The notes: generated by a model not told the origin, from the sequence alone. Shown: positions 46,995 to 59,282, counted from the stretch's first letter. The stretch: DNA of 64,000 nt from Stictocephala bisonia (GCA_035578905.1 JAQJVL010000124.1:339017-403016), one strand, 5' to 3'. Numbers and translations: made by a program.

Positions 46995-47159
46995 GGAGGT
47001 GTGGGTGTGCGGTGGTGTAGGTGTGTGGAGGTGTGGGTGTGCTGAGGTGTGGGTGTGCCGAGGTGTGGGTGTGCGGAGGTGTGGGTGTGCGGTGGTGTGG
47101 GTGTGCGGAGGTGTGGTTGAGCGGAGGTGTGGGTGTGTGGAGGTGTAGGTGTGCGGAGG
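46995..47159. repeat. 16-bp minisatellite, ten copies
   Basis: The unit is GGAGGTGTGGGTGTGC with variants (GGTGG, TGAGG, CGAGG starts). Ten copies run 46995-47154 plus a five-base remainder. It is strongly G-rich on the plus strand. Because 16 is not a multiple of three, all three frames stay open, giving four spurious frames. Confidence 0.95.
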
Positions 47160-47351
47160 GTTTTTTCGCTGGTTGTGTTTCGTCATGCCAATTCAATGAC
47201 AACGTATAAAAAAATCACAACAATATTGCAAATAATTAAATACAATAAAAACACTTGACCGACAACCTTCTAAAGTTGTATACTACATTTTAAACAGTTT
47301 TAATGTTTGCCTATTTATCACACCACCATCTATTATTAAAAATATTATTTC

Positions 47352-47470
47352 AGTCAAAAAGTTCATCGCCTTATGGGTAAAGCCCTTTTTCTTTCAAAAC
47401 CATTTTGATAGCCAAGAACAGCGTTATCAAAGGTTTCATAAGACTCTTATCTTACAAGGAGAGTGGTTTC
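47352..47470 (+). repeat. tRNA-like repeat (family S3), copy 2
   Basis: TTCATCGCCTTATGGGTAAA, CCCTTT, AGCGTTATCAAAGGTTTCAT and ACTCTTATCTTA align with 44610-44715, more diverged than the third copy. Confidence 0.5.
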
Positions 47471-48684
47471 ATAGCCTATTAAAATTAGCCACTTTGTAAT
47501 AATTCTTCATAATATTTTAACTCCGTTGAATATTACTTACCCAAAATTCACGTTAACTTCCTAATTTGAGCGTAAAATATTAACAGTAGCAGTTGTGATA
47601 ACTTGCCACTAATTACAGGTTAAAATATTCCCAATTCGTCCTTCAAAAGACATAGATTAATAAAGGTATAATTGTTACTAAATTTAACGACTTATCTATT
47701 GCTACATTAAATAACAATCATTTGTATGAATCCAATTTGTAATTATTTATCAAACTATTAATTACCCATTGCAATTTTATTTTAAATAGTATTAGTAAAC
47801 ATCATATTTTGTAATGGACCGAACGTACGCAGCTGCAACTACAGAGGCCGTCCAGAGGAAATTCCTTTCATGCATGGAGTGGAAGTTTCCAGAAATAGGT
47901 TGAGTAGAAATATACAATTTAATTAATCAACCTTAATGTCTCGCCATAATATGACTGAATTGTTATTTTACTATTATAATTTTCTTTTCTTTACTGAATG
48001 TGTCAAGGCCACACCGGTCGGTAGAGACTACTGGTTTTAGAGTTACATGAAATATTTTTACTTAAGATCCATTGGTTTGCTCATACTTTGGAGTGTGTAA
48101 TCCAGTGGTAAGATAATCAGATCAAACAGGTTTCACAATCTAAGTTTTTTCGGTAACTATTAAAACAGATTTTTGACGATGCTGAAAGTAACTGTGTGAC
48201 TAGATTCACACACGGATAGTTAAAGATTTGTTAACAACAATTATTATTTTTTTTTAATTTTCTCATTCAAATTGTTAGTTTTCCTAAAATTAAGTAAAAG
48301 TGATATGGTAAAATTAATTTTTTTAAAGTTATTCATGGAGGTGTCGTGGAGGTAACTCCATAAAGTGGCTAATTTAGTATTTCTAAGTACATAACTCACG
48401 AAGAAATAGTGCGTGAATATCTTATAAATATATTTTATGTGAATATCGATAATGTAGGGGACAAAAGATACCAAGCAACCCAGTGTAAAACATTTTTTCA
48501 AAGTGTAAATAATTATTTTCTTATAAGTGACATATTTATAAAATGTCGATTTGAAATCTAAGCGATTATCTTTGGCTCAATCAAGATAATAATAATTTGT
48601 TTTTATTTTAATTGTTTGTAATAAATCTTTACTCGGCAGATAACATGAGGCCTGTGCGTAAAATTTAGTCGATAAGTGATGTAA
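47471..48684. other. AT-rich spacer
   Basis: No gene is recognised. Confidence 0.4.
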
Positions 48685-48775
48685 TGATAGTTAGCTCAGC
48701 TGGAGATTTGAACCTTGTACCTTGTCCTCGGCAGACTGAAGTCTTAGCAACTGATCTGCCATGTTGGCGAGAGTT
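48685..48775 (-). repeat. tRNA-derived SINE-like element (family S2), copy 2
   Basis: On the minus strand TGGCAGATCAGTTGCTAAG, then AAGGTTCAAATC (B box-like) and CCAGCTGAGCTAAC align with 41119-41205. Confidence 0.6.
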
Positions 48776-49902
48776 CTATGATATACTGTATGACAACATA
48801 CAAAAACGTCTTTGCTAGAGTCTACTATAAATTATATTTTTACATCCCTTTGTACAATTTTCAGGATGGGGCAGGCGGCGACCGTGTGGGAGAAGGAGGT
48901 ACGATGTGTGTGTTAGTGAGGCAGCCTCTTTACTACTCTACTCCTAATGATAGTAGCTATAAAATCTAGAACTAAATTCCTTGAGCACCTGGTTGAAAAC
49001 CCTTAAGCCTCATCTCTCCTGTGCTACTTGGATCTCATTACTGTTTTGGACTTATGACAGTTCAACTGGCTAGTGGGAGGATCTGTTATTAATTACAACA
49101 ATCTTTATAACTGTTCGGATCCAATCAAATATACCATATGAATGAGTGGGAGCTCTAAAATAAATTACTCAATGAGATTATGTGGAATAAACGTCTAAAA
49201 TAAAATAATTGATATGAAAATTCAAACTATGTCAAATATGACCCGTTGGGATATAAGAGGTTATTACTTGATTAGAAAAACATCTGATTTTACAAGTACC
49301 ATTTTAAATTAATATACTTACTGTGATCACAAAATATAAGGAATCATTTTTATTCTACGTAAAGAAATACCATTATTTAATGAAAAGCCACTCAAAAGGA
49401 CCAACAACAAAAGTTATAATCAAAACGAACACATACGTCAATAACGCCTCTAAATTAGAATATATCAATAAGTTACATAAAAATAAAATGACTGATTACA
49501 CGTGTATCTTTGTGAATCGTAACATTTTCTTGTCTTTCAGTTTTAACTTTATTAATAAAAATATATTTTCAAGCAAAATATTTTTTTATATTTGATGAAA
49601 ATATACGTTTATACCAGTTTACATAAAACTTTTCAACCTATTTCGTGTGCAGGCCCTCTTGTGTAATATTTATTAACGTATTAAGACAGAAATGTTATTA
49701 ATATCAATTAAGGATGGCCAGCTGTTTAAAAATTTTAACATTTTAAAAATGACCATATGTAAGCCGGCCAATCCCAACAAAAAAAAAAACTGACCACTAA
49801 TTTAAACACTGTACTTCAATTGTGTAGCCTTGCACTGTGTTTGAGCTGGAGTCCTAACCTTCTATATTAACTAAAATAATTATGAACATAATAATACCGG
49901 AT
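48776..49902. other. AT-rich spacer
   Basis: Frames at 48778-48969 and 49323-49595 have no family similarity. Confidence 0.4.
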
Positions 49903-50077
49903 CTTTTCCGTTAATTCACTACCATGACCATAACCTTGTTTAACCTAACCTAAACAAACCAAACCTAACATAACCTAATCTAATATGGTTAACCTAACCT
50001 AACCTAACCAAACCTAACACAACATAGCCTAAACAAACCTGACATAACCTAACGTCGGTAGTGATTTAACGGAAAAG
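49903..50077. mobile_element. Foldback element with a (CCTAA)n-like core
   Basis: CTTTTCCGTTAATTCACTAC at 49903 and its inverse ending at 50077 (GGTAGTGATTTAACGGAAAA) match except one base. Between them lies about 110 bp built of CCTAA and related pentamers (TAACCTAACCTAACCTAACC at about 49988). CCTAA is the complement of TTAGG, the telomeric repeat of many insects. Confidence 0.8.
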
Positions 50078-50751
50078 GACTTATCTAACTCTTATTTTCT
50101 GATAAACTCACAATCATAAATCTAGTTTAACTTACTTACGAAACAAAGACACGGCCAATTTATTTTCACTCTAATAACACTACATAATATTTTGCCATTA
50201 AGTTATACATTGAGTATGCATGGCATATAACCCCCTGTTGATTAGAACTTTTTTAATGATTTCTAGACCACGATTAAGGCAAGTTCTTGCTATTGGAGTT
50301 ATTATGTTTTTTATCGATTTTTGTTTTTAATATCATTGTTTATAGAAATAAGTTTTAATAGATTTTTGCAACGATGGTTTTTGTATGGATTGTAATGTTA
50401 GCTATACAGTACGTCACTCAATATTTCGTAATGACACTTACGTATACACAAGATAATGGTTCGATATAACAGTAAATGGTTCGAGGTGTTGAAGAAACTT
50501 GACACCTCTATTATAGTATGCACTTTTACACAACAACAACAATAAAACCTTATATTATATTTATAATATGAACTAAAATGATTTAAAAATTAAGTTACAA
50601 TAATAATTTAAAGTCCTATGATAGTAAAATATACTTAGGGCAAACCTAACACATTAATAACTAATTGAATACTGGAATACCGTTCGAAATTCATTTATTT
50701 GTATTTATTATTCTACTTAAATTGCTAACCAATATACGTTATATTGTTTCA
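50078..50751. other. AT-rich spacer
   Basis: Nothing recognisable. Confidence 0.4.
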
Positions 50752-50860
50752 GAAGCTTTTATCGGCTTATTGGCTAAAGTCCTCTCTTCTTCACAAACCA
50801 CTTAAATATCCAATAACGGATTGGCGATGGTTTCATAACGTCTCTACATTCGACTAGGAA
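50752..50860 (+). repeat. tRNA-like repeat (family S3), copy 3
   Basis: CTTTTATCGGCTTATTGGCT and CACTTAAATATCCAATAACG are identical to 44610-44715. The B box region (GATGGTTTCATAACG) has decayed. Confidence 0.6.
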
Positions 50861-51894
50861 ATTGATTATTTAACAATTTAAAATTACACAGCCATTAAAT
50901 ATAAATTACATAATAAGCATAGTGCTTTATTATTGTATATTTATTTAAAATATTTACAGCTCTTGCAGTAACTGTAAAACTAAACACCCTTGCTATAAGA
51001 AGATAAAATGTTGACAATAAAAATTAGCCCGAGATAATTCAGTAAAAGAAATAGCTATTATCTCGTACGACCTCGTCAGCTAATTATAAAAAATTCACTT
51101 AACACAAAATTATTTTGATACATTCTTCGTTTGTGTCTAAAAGATAATATCAAATAAAAATCTGTTAAACCGTCGTTTCTTATATGTTTCATATATGAAC
51201 ACAAAATAATGAAGCGTATTGTTGTCCAAACTTTGTAAAATTGTTGCAAGAGTTTGGCCAAGTATTCTCAACAATTAATCCAAGCTTATTTGGGCTAGTT
51301 ATTTTAAATTACTGTTGAAATTAATAATATAGTAATGTAATGAATTATTAAACGTACTAATTTTCATATTCACTAATGGTTTTAAATTAATTTAACACAA
51401 TTGTTTTATAAAAAATACGCATATCTGTGTGACAGCTCTTAATTGTTATTTTATAAATTTTACACTTACAAGTATAAATTATTGTAAGAATATTTACCAT
51501 ACCTATAGTTGTTTAAAAGTTATTTTCTTTTTGTGGAATTGTACATGATTTATAAATTTTTTTGAGATTCCCAACGCTTAAAGTTTTTTAACAAACAAAC
51601 ACAACGCTCCGACAGATATAAAACTCCTGACGTCTTCAGGTGTTACTTATAATCTTGTCCTTCATTTAAAACTATTTTATTCTAAGCTAACCCATATTTA
51701 TATAAGAAAACCCGCAAACAACTACATCCTTTAAGATGACGAAGGACTATTCAGAGAGTCTTGTAAGTTCCCATATGACGAGGGGTTTTAATCAAATTCT
51801 CTAACGATTTGATTAAATTTTCAGAAAATATGTGAATTACGATTCAAAATATTTTATTAAAAACCGCATGTCTCTAACTTTAATAGATTTTAGT
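50861..51894. other. AT-rich spacer
   Basis: Nothing recognisable. Confidence 0.4.
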
Positions 51895-51985
51895 TGTGGC
51901 AAAAAAATTTTTTTTAGGAATCAAACTGATAATTTTCAAAGTTTTGATTTTTTAGTGTTTAATATGGGGGAAAGTTGGTACCAAT
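51895..51985 (+). repeat. Dispersed repeat, inverted relative to 57450-57545
   Basis: GGAATCAAACTG, TAATTTTCAAAGTTTTGATT and TTTAGTGTTTAATATGG are shared with the reverse complement of 57450-57545 with very few differences. Confidence 0.7.
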
Positions 51986-53234
51986 TCTTTGGAAACATTT
52001 ATTTTATTTCATTTTATAGCACCTGTTATTTGCGTAATATTGGTATTCAAAGTCTATGGTTTTGATACGTGCTATTTTAGTAAAGAATTTAATTACGTAA
52101 TAAGCTTATCAGTGTTGAGTAAGTTCATATAAAATTGCTTTTATGTCTATTTTGATCTTTGTTTTGGTTAATGTGTTAAGATTCTTATATGGTAGCTTTT
52201 TTATTCTTGTGTGATTTTTATTTAAATAAAATATTGGTAATAATAAAAGATAACCTAGATTTTTCACATTGAAACATATAACTGTATCCAAACAATTGTT
52301 AAGGTTTAGTCAGTTTTTTCTTAATGTCTTGTGCAACCTTTTTTGTGCACAATGAGACATTTTTTAGTGATAAAGGAACTAACATTTAAAAATAAAAAAT
52401 AATTGAAAATAATACTTACCCATTCAACAATGTTTAACTGCAACTACAAACTCACTCATTCGCCCCTCTTATTCTCACATATTTCTACGACCTTAAGTCA
52501 ATAATGAATAAAACAATATTATTTTGTACAGTGTAAACGTAAACTCTAATTGAATATAGCTAATAGAGTAGCCATAGTAGGCCAGAGTCCAGCCAATATG
52601 TGTCTATCAGCTGTTTTGAAGCCCAGTAATTGAGTCATAGGGAAGTCCCATGTAAAGTTAAAGTTGTTTAAAACATTAATAGTGGAAGACCTCGCCAACT
52701 AACCGAATTACTATTACAAACATTTATATTGCACAAAATACCTCATTTTACTAAAGCTTAAACTTAGATCCTCCCCTGAATTCATCTAATTAAGTAACTT
52801 CTATCCATCCAAATTTGTACGTCAGAGTCTATATTTTTAAGGAATATTTGCGCAAGAGTTAGTTATTATTAGTTGTGCTCTCTGAAACTGCTTTGACACC
52901 TCACTACTGCGCCACCCTTTATTTTGTAGATTTTGTTTTAGTATTTCAAAATTGAGATTTATTTTCGATCATGTATTCTAAAAATATAAGTTCTTTCTTT
53001 CCATTTAGGTAGTCAAATATCAAACCCCTACATGCCCAGGTCAGGCTATCAAAATAATTTCTTTTCAATTTTGAGTTTAAACTGATAAGGAATCCTAGAA
53101 TAAAATACATAAATTACAATTCATAAATAAAATTTAAAGTGTTAATAAATGAAAATCATGATAAACATGAAGCAATAATTGCTTGTGAAAACCCCATTAG
53201 TTACAAAACAGAACTCCTCACCGTAACTCCCAAA
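51986..53234. other. AT-rich spacer with a partial R59 copy
   Basis: About 52435-52500 on the minus strand has AGAGGGGCGAATGAGTG and GGTCGTAGAAATATG, matching 22004-22050. Otherwise no feature is recognised. Confidence 0.45.
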
Positions 53235-53375
53235 TTTCAAATGTCACGTTACTGGAAGTTTATAGATTTACCTTCCAAAGTTACAACCACAAATAGTTTC
53301 AGGCGAGATTAATGATCAATAATTCAGATACTTTTCAGGCCAGATTTGTTGCCAAACTCTTGCCTCTACATAAGC
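53235..53375 (+). repeat. Dispersed repeat R45, copy 2
   Basis: AAAGTTACAACCACAAATAG, GGCGAGATTAATGATCAATA and GCCAGATTTGTTGCCAAACT align with copies at 45905-46045 and 60875-61015. Confidence 0.65.
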
Positions 53376-53568
53376 GATTTCAATATATCCACCTATACTA
53401 CCATTCCTATACTTCTTCAATCAAGATATATTCAATTTATAAACCATATACAGTATTTGTTCAGAGAATTCACTTTTTTCCACGTTAATATGATTTATCA
53501 TACAAATTACCATTGTTATTCATAAAATATAGTTTGTTGTGATGTATTTGGGAAGTTTTGAATGTAAA

Positions 53569-56510
53569 CTATTGGGAGACACAAGAAGAGGGATTGGTCA
53601 GGCACGTCTCTCTTAGGTCTAGAGATGGACGTGAACTGTTGAAAGATGTTTAAAGAGTGATTACTCAGGTATGTTAATCTAAGGTATAGAGATGAAAGTG
53701 TGAACTGTTGGAAGATATGAAAAAAAGGATTACTCAGGTATGTTAATCTAAGGTCTAGGGATGAAAGTGTGAACTATTGGAATATATGAGAAGAAGGATT
53801 ACTCAAGTATGTTAATCTAAGGTCTAGAGATGAAAGTATGAACTGTTGGAATATATGAGAAGAAGGATTGCTCAGGTATGTTATTCTAAGGTATAGAGAT
53901 AAAAGTGTGAACTGTTGGAAGATATGAGAAAAAGGATTACTCAGGTATGTTAATCTAAGGTCTAGGGATGAAAGTGTGAACTATTGGAATATATGAGAAG
54001 AAGGATTACTCAAGTATGTTAATCTAAGGTCTAGAGATGAAAGTGTGAACTGTTGGAAGATATGAGAAGAAGGATTACTCAGGTATGTTAATCTAAGGTC
54101 TAGGGATGAAAGTGTGAACTGTTGGAATATATGAGAAGGATTACTCAGGTATGTTAATCTAAGGTCTAGAGATGAAAGTGTGAACTGTTGGAAGATATGA
54201 GAAGAAGGATTACTCAGGTATGTTAATCTAAGGTCTAGGGATGAAAGTGTGAACTGTTGGAATATATGAGAAGGATTACTCAGGTATGTTAATCTAAGGT
54301 CTAGAGATGAAAGTGTGAACTGTTGGAAGATATGAGAAGGATTACTCAGGTATGTTAATCTAAGGTCTAGAGATGAAAGTGTGAACTGTTGGAAGATATG
54401 AAAAAAAGGATTACTCAGGTATGTTAATCTAAGGTCTAGGGATGAAAGTGTGAACTATTGGAAGATATGAAAAAAAGGATTACTCAGGTATGTTAATCTA
54501 AGGTCTAGGGATGAAAGTGTGAACTATTGGAATATATGAGAAGAAGGATTACTCAAGTATGTTAATCTAAGGTCTAGAGATGAAAGTGTGAACTGTTGGA
54601 AGATATGAGAAGAAGGATTACTCAGGTATGTTAATCTAAGGTCTAGAGATGAAAGTGTGAACTGTTGGAATATATGAGAAGGATTACTCAAGTATGTTAT
54701 TCTAAGGTATAGAGATGAAAGTGTGAACTGTTGGAAGATATGAGAAGGATTACTCAGGTATGTTAATCTAAGGTCTAGAGATGAAAGTGTGAACTGTTGG
54801 AAGATATGAGAAGAAGGATTACTCAGGTATGTTAATCTAAGGTCTAGGGATGAAAGTGTGAACTGTTGGAATATATGAGAAGGATTACTCAGGTATGTTA
54901 ATCTAAGGTCTAGAGATGAAAGTGTGAACTGTTGGAATATATGAGAAGGATTACTCAAGTATGTTATTCTAAGGTATAGAGATGAAAGTGTGAACTGTTG
55001 GAAGATATGAGAAGAAGGATTACTCAGGTATGTTAATCTAAGGTCTAGGGATGAAAGTGTGAACTGTTGGAATATATGAGAAGGATTACTCAGGTATGTT
55101 AATCTAAGGTCTAGAGATGAAAGTGTGAACTGTTGGAAGATATGAGAAGAAGGATTACTCAGGTATGTTAATCTAAGGTCTAGGGATGAAAGTGTGAACT
55201 GTTGGAATATATGAGAAGGATTACTCAGGTATGTTAATCTAAGGTATAGAGATGAAAGTGTGAACTGTTGGAAGATATGAGAAGAAGGATTACTCAAGTA
55301 TGTTAATCTAAGGTCTAGAGATGAAAGTGTGAACTGTTGGAAGATATGAGAAGAAGGATTACTCAGGTATGTTAATGTAAGGTCTAGAGATGAAAGTGTG
55401 AACTGTTGGAAGATATGAGAAGGATTACTCAGGTATGTTAATCTAAGGTCTAGAGATGAAAGTGTGAACTGTTGGAAGATATGAGAAGGATTACTCAGGT
55501 ATGTTAATCTAAGGTCTAGAGATGAAAGTGTGAACTGTTGGAAGATATGAGAAGGATTACTCAGGTATGTTATTCTAAGGTCTAGAGATGAAAGTGTGAA
55601 CTGTTGGAAGATATGAGAAGGATTACTCAGGTATGTTAATCTAAGGTCTAGAGATGAAAGTGTGAACTGTTGGAAGATATGAGAAGAAGGATTACTCAGG
55701 TATGTTAATCTAAGGTCTAGAGATGAAAGTGTGAACTGTTGGAAGATATGAGAAGGATTACTCAGGTATGTTAATCTAAGGTCTAGAGATGAAAGTGTGA
55801 ACTGTTGGAAGATATGAGAAGGATTACTCAGGTATGTTAATCTAAGGTCTAGAGATGAAAGTGTGAACTGTTGGAAGATATGAGAAGGATTACTCAGGTA
55901 TGTTAATCTAAGGTCTAGAGATGAAAGTGTGAACTGTTGGAAGATATGAGAAGAAGGATTACTCAGGTATGTTAATCTAAGGTCTAGGGATGAAAGTGTG
56001 AACTGTTGGAAGATATGAGAAGAAGGATTACTCAGGTATGTTAATCTAAGGTATAGAGATGAAAGTGTGAACTGTTGGAAGATATGAGAAGAAGGATTAC
56101 TCAGGTATGTTAATCTAAGGTCTAGGGATGAAAGTGTGAACTGTTGGAAGATATGAGAAGAAGGATTACTCAGGTATGTTAATCTAAGGTATAGAGATGA
56201 AAGTGTGAACTGTTGGAAGATATGAGAAGAAGGATTACTCAGGTATGTTAATCTAAGGTCTAGAGATGAAAGTGTGAACTGTTGGAAGATATGAGAAGAA
56301 GGATTACTCAGGTATGTTAATCTAAGGTCTAGGGATGAAAGTGTGAACTGTTGGAAGATATGAGAAGAAGGATTACTCAGGTATGTTAATCTAAGGTATA
56401 GAGATGAAAGTGCGAACTGTTGGAAGATATGAGAAAAAGGATTACTCAAGGTTATAGATGAACGTGTGAACTGTTGGACCATATTTGATGAGGGATTAGT
56501 CAGGCCTATT
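53569..56510. repeat. 66/69-bp satellite array, roughly 43 units
   Basis: The unit runs GGATTACTCAGGTATGTTAA, TCTAAGGTCTAGAGATGAAA, GTGTGAACTGTTGGAAGATA, TGAGAA; a 69-bp form has an extra GAA. Variants AGGGATG, AATATATG and TCAAGTATG recur in regular combinations, giving dimer-like higher-order units around 54100-55250. Edge units are diverged (GGGATTGGTCAGGC at the left, GGGATTAGTCAGGC at the right), while the interior is homogeneous. On the minus strand 54524-56482 is open for 652 codons (unit HIFQQFTLSS, LDLRLTYLSN, PSS) because both unit lengths are multiples of three. The frame ends where the ACTATT variant creates a TAG. I treat this as satellite, not a protein gene. Confidence 0.97.
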
Positions 56511-57449
56511 TCTCAGCCAGATGACTTTTGTTAGTACTTATATAATATTTTGGAGTAACATTATTTTTTTTTTTCAATTCTACCCTCCTTTTTAATGTGT
56601 TATTACTCCTACAAGAAGTATTTCTTGTTATTAGCCTTCGATTTTTGTTAACATACAATAACGCCAAAACAGAAACAACAAAATATGATGTAGAGTAAGA
56701 GTTAGATACGAATCCACCAAATTGATTATTGTAATCTCTGGAAACAAAATAATAGACGATATTTCATAATGTTCTAAACAAAACATGTTTTAAATATTAT
56801 AAAAGATCCGTCTTCATACCATACACCTAACAATGCTAAAAAGTAATAATGTTTAATAATCAGGAGATAAGTTGTAAAGAATGTCCATCAAATATACCTA
56901 CCATATATTTAATTACTAAGATATCATACAGTTATTAAGACCAGAGAGCAAACAGTCACTAATAAACATCAAATACGTCTGTATATGTAGTATTTGAAAT
57001 TAGTGTTACAGAAATATTTTCTGTTGGCTAGTTTTAGATTGTTAGTCTTTCAACAAGTAAAAAAAAAGCTTTTTGGTTTTAAAGAATAATTTATAATCAT
57101 TAAATTTGTATACATTAAAACTAAAACGTAGTATAGTTGTGTTACATGCATTAGTAAGTAAACTTGTTGACCCTTATATAAACCAACTTCGTAGGTTTGT
57201 GTACAAAGTAGACACTGAATTATGTTGAATGTAGTCACATGAGAAATTAATTAGAGCTGTTGTGGAGGCTAACGATGGTCGGAGTGGTTTTGGTTCGCCC
57301 TGGGGAAAGAGGCTGTATTCAATTCCGTGCAAGCTTTAGAGGAGGGTTTTGCAAATTTGGCGTGCTCTATATTCTGTGGAAAGTGTTTGTATGTAGATTA
57401 ATTTGAATGTTGCCTATACAAAAAAAAAAAAGACAATGAAAAATAAATG
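56511..57449. other. AT-rich spacer
   Basis: Nothing firm. GATGGTCGGAGTGGTTTTGG at about 57273 is weakly tRNA-Ser-like but lacks a good B box. Confidence 0.4.
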
Positions 57450-57545
57450 GTTCTAAAAAACACAACAATTGGCACAAACTTTTGCCATATTAAACACTAA
57501 AAAAATCAAAACTTTGAAAATTACCAGTTTGATTCCCAAATGTGT
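57450..57545 (-). repeat. Dispersed repeat, inverted relative to 51895-51985
   Basis: It is the reverse complement of the 51.9-kb copy. The following 57546-57910 stretch (GACAGACACACATACGGACA-type sequence) looks like part of the same or another decayed repeat. Confidence 0.65.
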
Positions 57546-57910
57546 TTATTTTTCATTGCTCGAAAACTAGTCAAGCTAGAGACATGCGATTTTTACTAAA
57601 ATATTTCAAATTGTAATTCACATCCTACCTGAAAATTTATTCAAAACTGCTAGAGCCATTTTTGAGAAAATTCCATTTTTATATATTTTTTGCCCGTTAA
57701 AATAAAAAAACTAAAGTTTCAAAAAAGTTAAAAAATCTCTGGATATATTGGCTAAATACACATACTTACCAATTTCATAAAAATGTATCCATCCATTTCG
57801 TCTCCAGCGAACTGCACTTGCACACAGACAGACACACATACGGACAGACACCAAATCTTTGTTGTGAAAAAACACTTGTTTCATTTTAGGGAACTCTAAA
57901 ATGGTTTTTA

Positions 57911-58851
57911 TACCAACTTGTACAAACAGTTTTTGACGATCAAAATACTTTCTCTTTGCTAACGCATATAGCAAGAAATTGTTAGTCAAAGTGTAAATAT
58001 AGAGTAAATTCAACTTACGATACAGTGAACAAAATTAAAATACCGTGTCTTGGTAATGAGAAACTCACCCCTAAACGTGAAAATTAATCACAGTTTTGCA
58101 CAATAAAATGTCAAGATACATATGTAATTAGTAATTTTTAACATATCATAACTTAACATACATTTAGAAAATACCATGTTTCAAAATATATATATTAATC
58201 CTATTTTTAGAATAAACTTTGAAAACAATTCTGATAAAACATTGCTACCAGGTCATTTTAATTACAAAAAATAATTAAAAATTTCACATAGTACATTTTC
58301 CAAAGCAAAATTCTATAACATATAGTTCGTTTTTGTTAAATGTGTTAGTTGGTCATGAAATACGACGACAAATAATTCTAAGCACTTCACTAACTTATAA
58401 CTTAAAATTTAAGAATGGGCTTAAATATTCTAGTAAGTAAGATTTTTGTTGTGTATCAATAAAACAGTTTGTAGTATTATATTAGTATTATAGTATCTGA
58501 AGAGTAATTACAACCCCACGTTTATCTTGAGCTAAATATTTTCATATGAGTGTTATTTAAATTCTGCGACATCCACATGCCTTCTATATTTGCTTCCTTT
58601 TTTAGTTTATTCGTGTAAATATACGTCTCTTATTGTGTAACCGTAGAAATACGCCTTTGTTTAGATGTGACATCTTCCAAGGTAATATAGTAAATACTAT
58701 TCTCATTTTACTGTTATGAATTAAGGAAAAAGTGGATTATATGGTGAAAATTGTTTGTTTTATTGATAAATCATGTTTTACCACAAAACTGTGTTATATC
58801 ACAGAGTATTTATAAATAAGCAAAGGTAAAATGTAATAGTGCGATGAAAGG
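57911..58851. other. AT-rich spacer
   Basis: Nothing recognisable. Confidence 0.4.
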
Positions 58852-59169
58852 GTGTCTAGTAGATAGTTATCCATTTCTCCCTGCAGATGTCAGGTCCAGC
58901 ACCGGTGTCGAGTAGATAGTTATCCATTTCTCCCTGCAGATGTCAGGTCCAGCACCGGTGTCGAGTAGATAGTTATCCATTTATCCCTGCAGATGTCAGG
59001 TCCAGCACTGGTGTCGAGTAGATAGTTATCCATTTCTCCCTGCAGATGTCAGGCCCAGCACCGGTGTCTAGTAGATAGTTATCCATTTCTCCCTGCAGAT
59101 GTCAGGTCGAGCACCGGTGTCGAGTAGATAGTTATCCATTTCTCCCTGCAGATGTCAGGTCCAGCACCG
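58852..59169. repeat. 53-bp minisatellite, six copies
   Basis: The unit starts GTGTCGAGTAGATAGTTATC and ends CTGCAGATGTCAGGTCCAGC plus ACCG. Six contiguous copies differ at only a few positions (for example GTGTCTAG in copies 1 and 5, TTTATCCC in copy 3). Confidence 0.95.
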
Positions 59170-59282
59170 TTGTCGTTCCTCCTCTTACCTCCTAAATTCT
59201 GGAGGATAAACGTATCAATTATAACTACAAGTTTATGACGATTTACATTAATAGTATTCATTATTAAGACGCTAATCGTCAA

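Noticed and set aside
46951..47209. Four overlapping Gly/Cys/Val- or His/Pro/Thr-rich proteins
   Set aside because: All come from the 16-bp minisatellite, which leaves several frames open on both strands.
49930..50055. A true telomere or chromosome end
   Set aside because: The CCTAA tract is short, degenerate, bounded by inverted repeats and has unique sequence on both sides.
54524..56482. 652-residue protein-coding gene on the minus strand
   Set aside because: The frame is a direct result of a tandem array whose units are 66 or 69 bp. There is no non-repetitive domain, and the frame ends at a unit variant rather than a defined terminus. Kept as a finding only.
53569..56510. CRISPR array
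   Set aside because: There are no unique spacers between repeats; it is a contiguous satellite in eukaryotic DNA.
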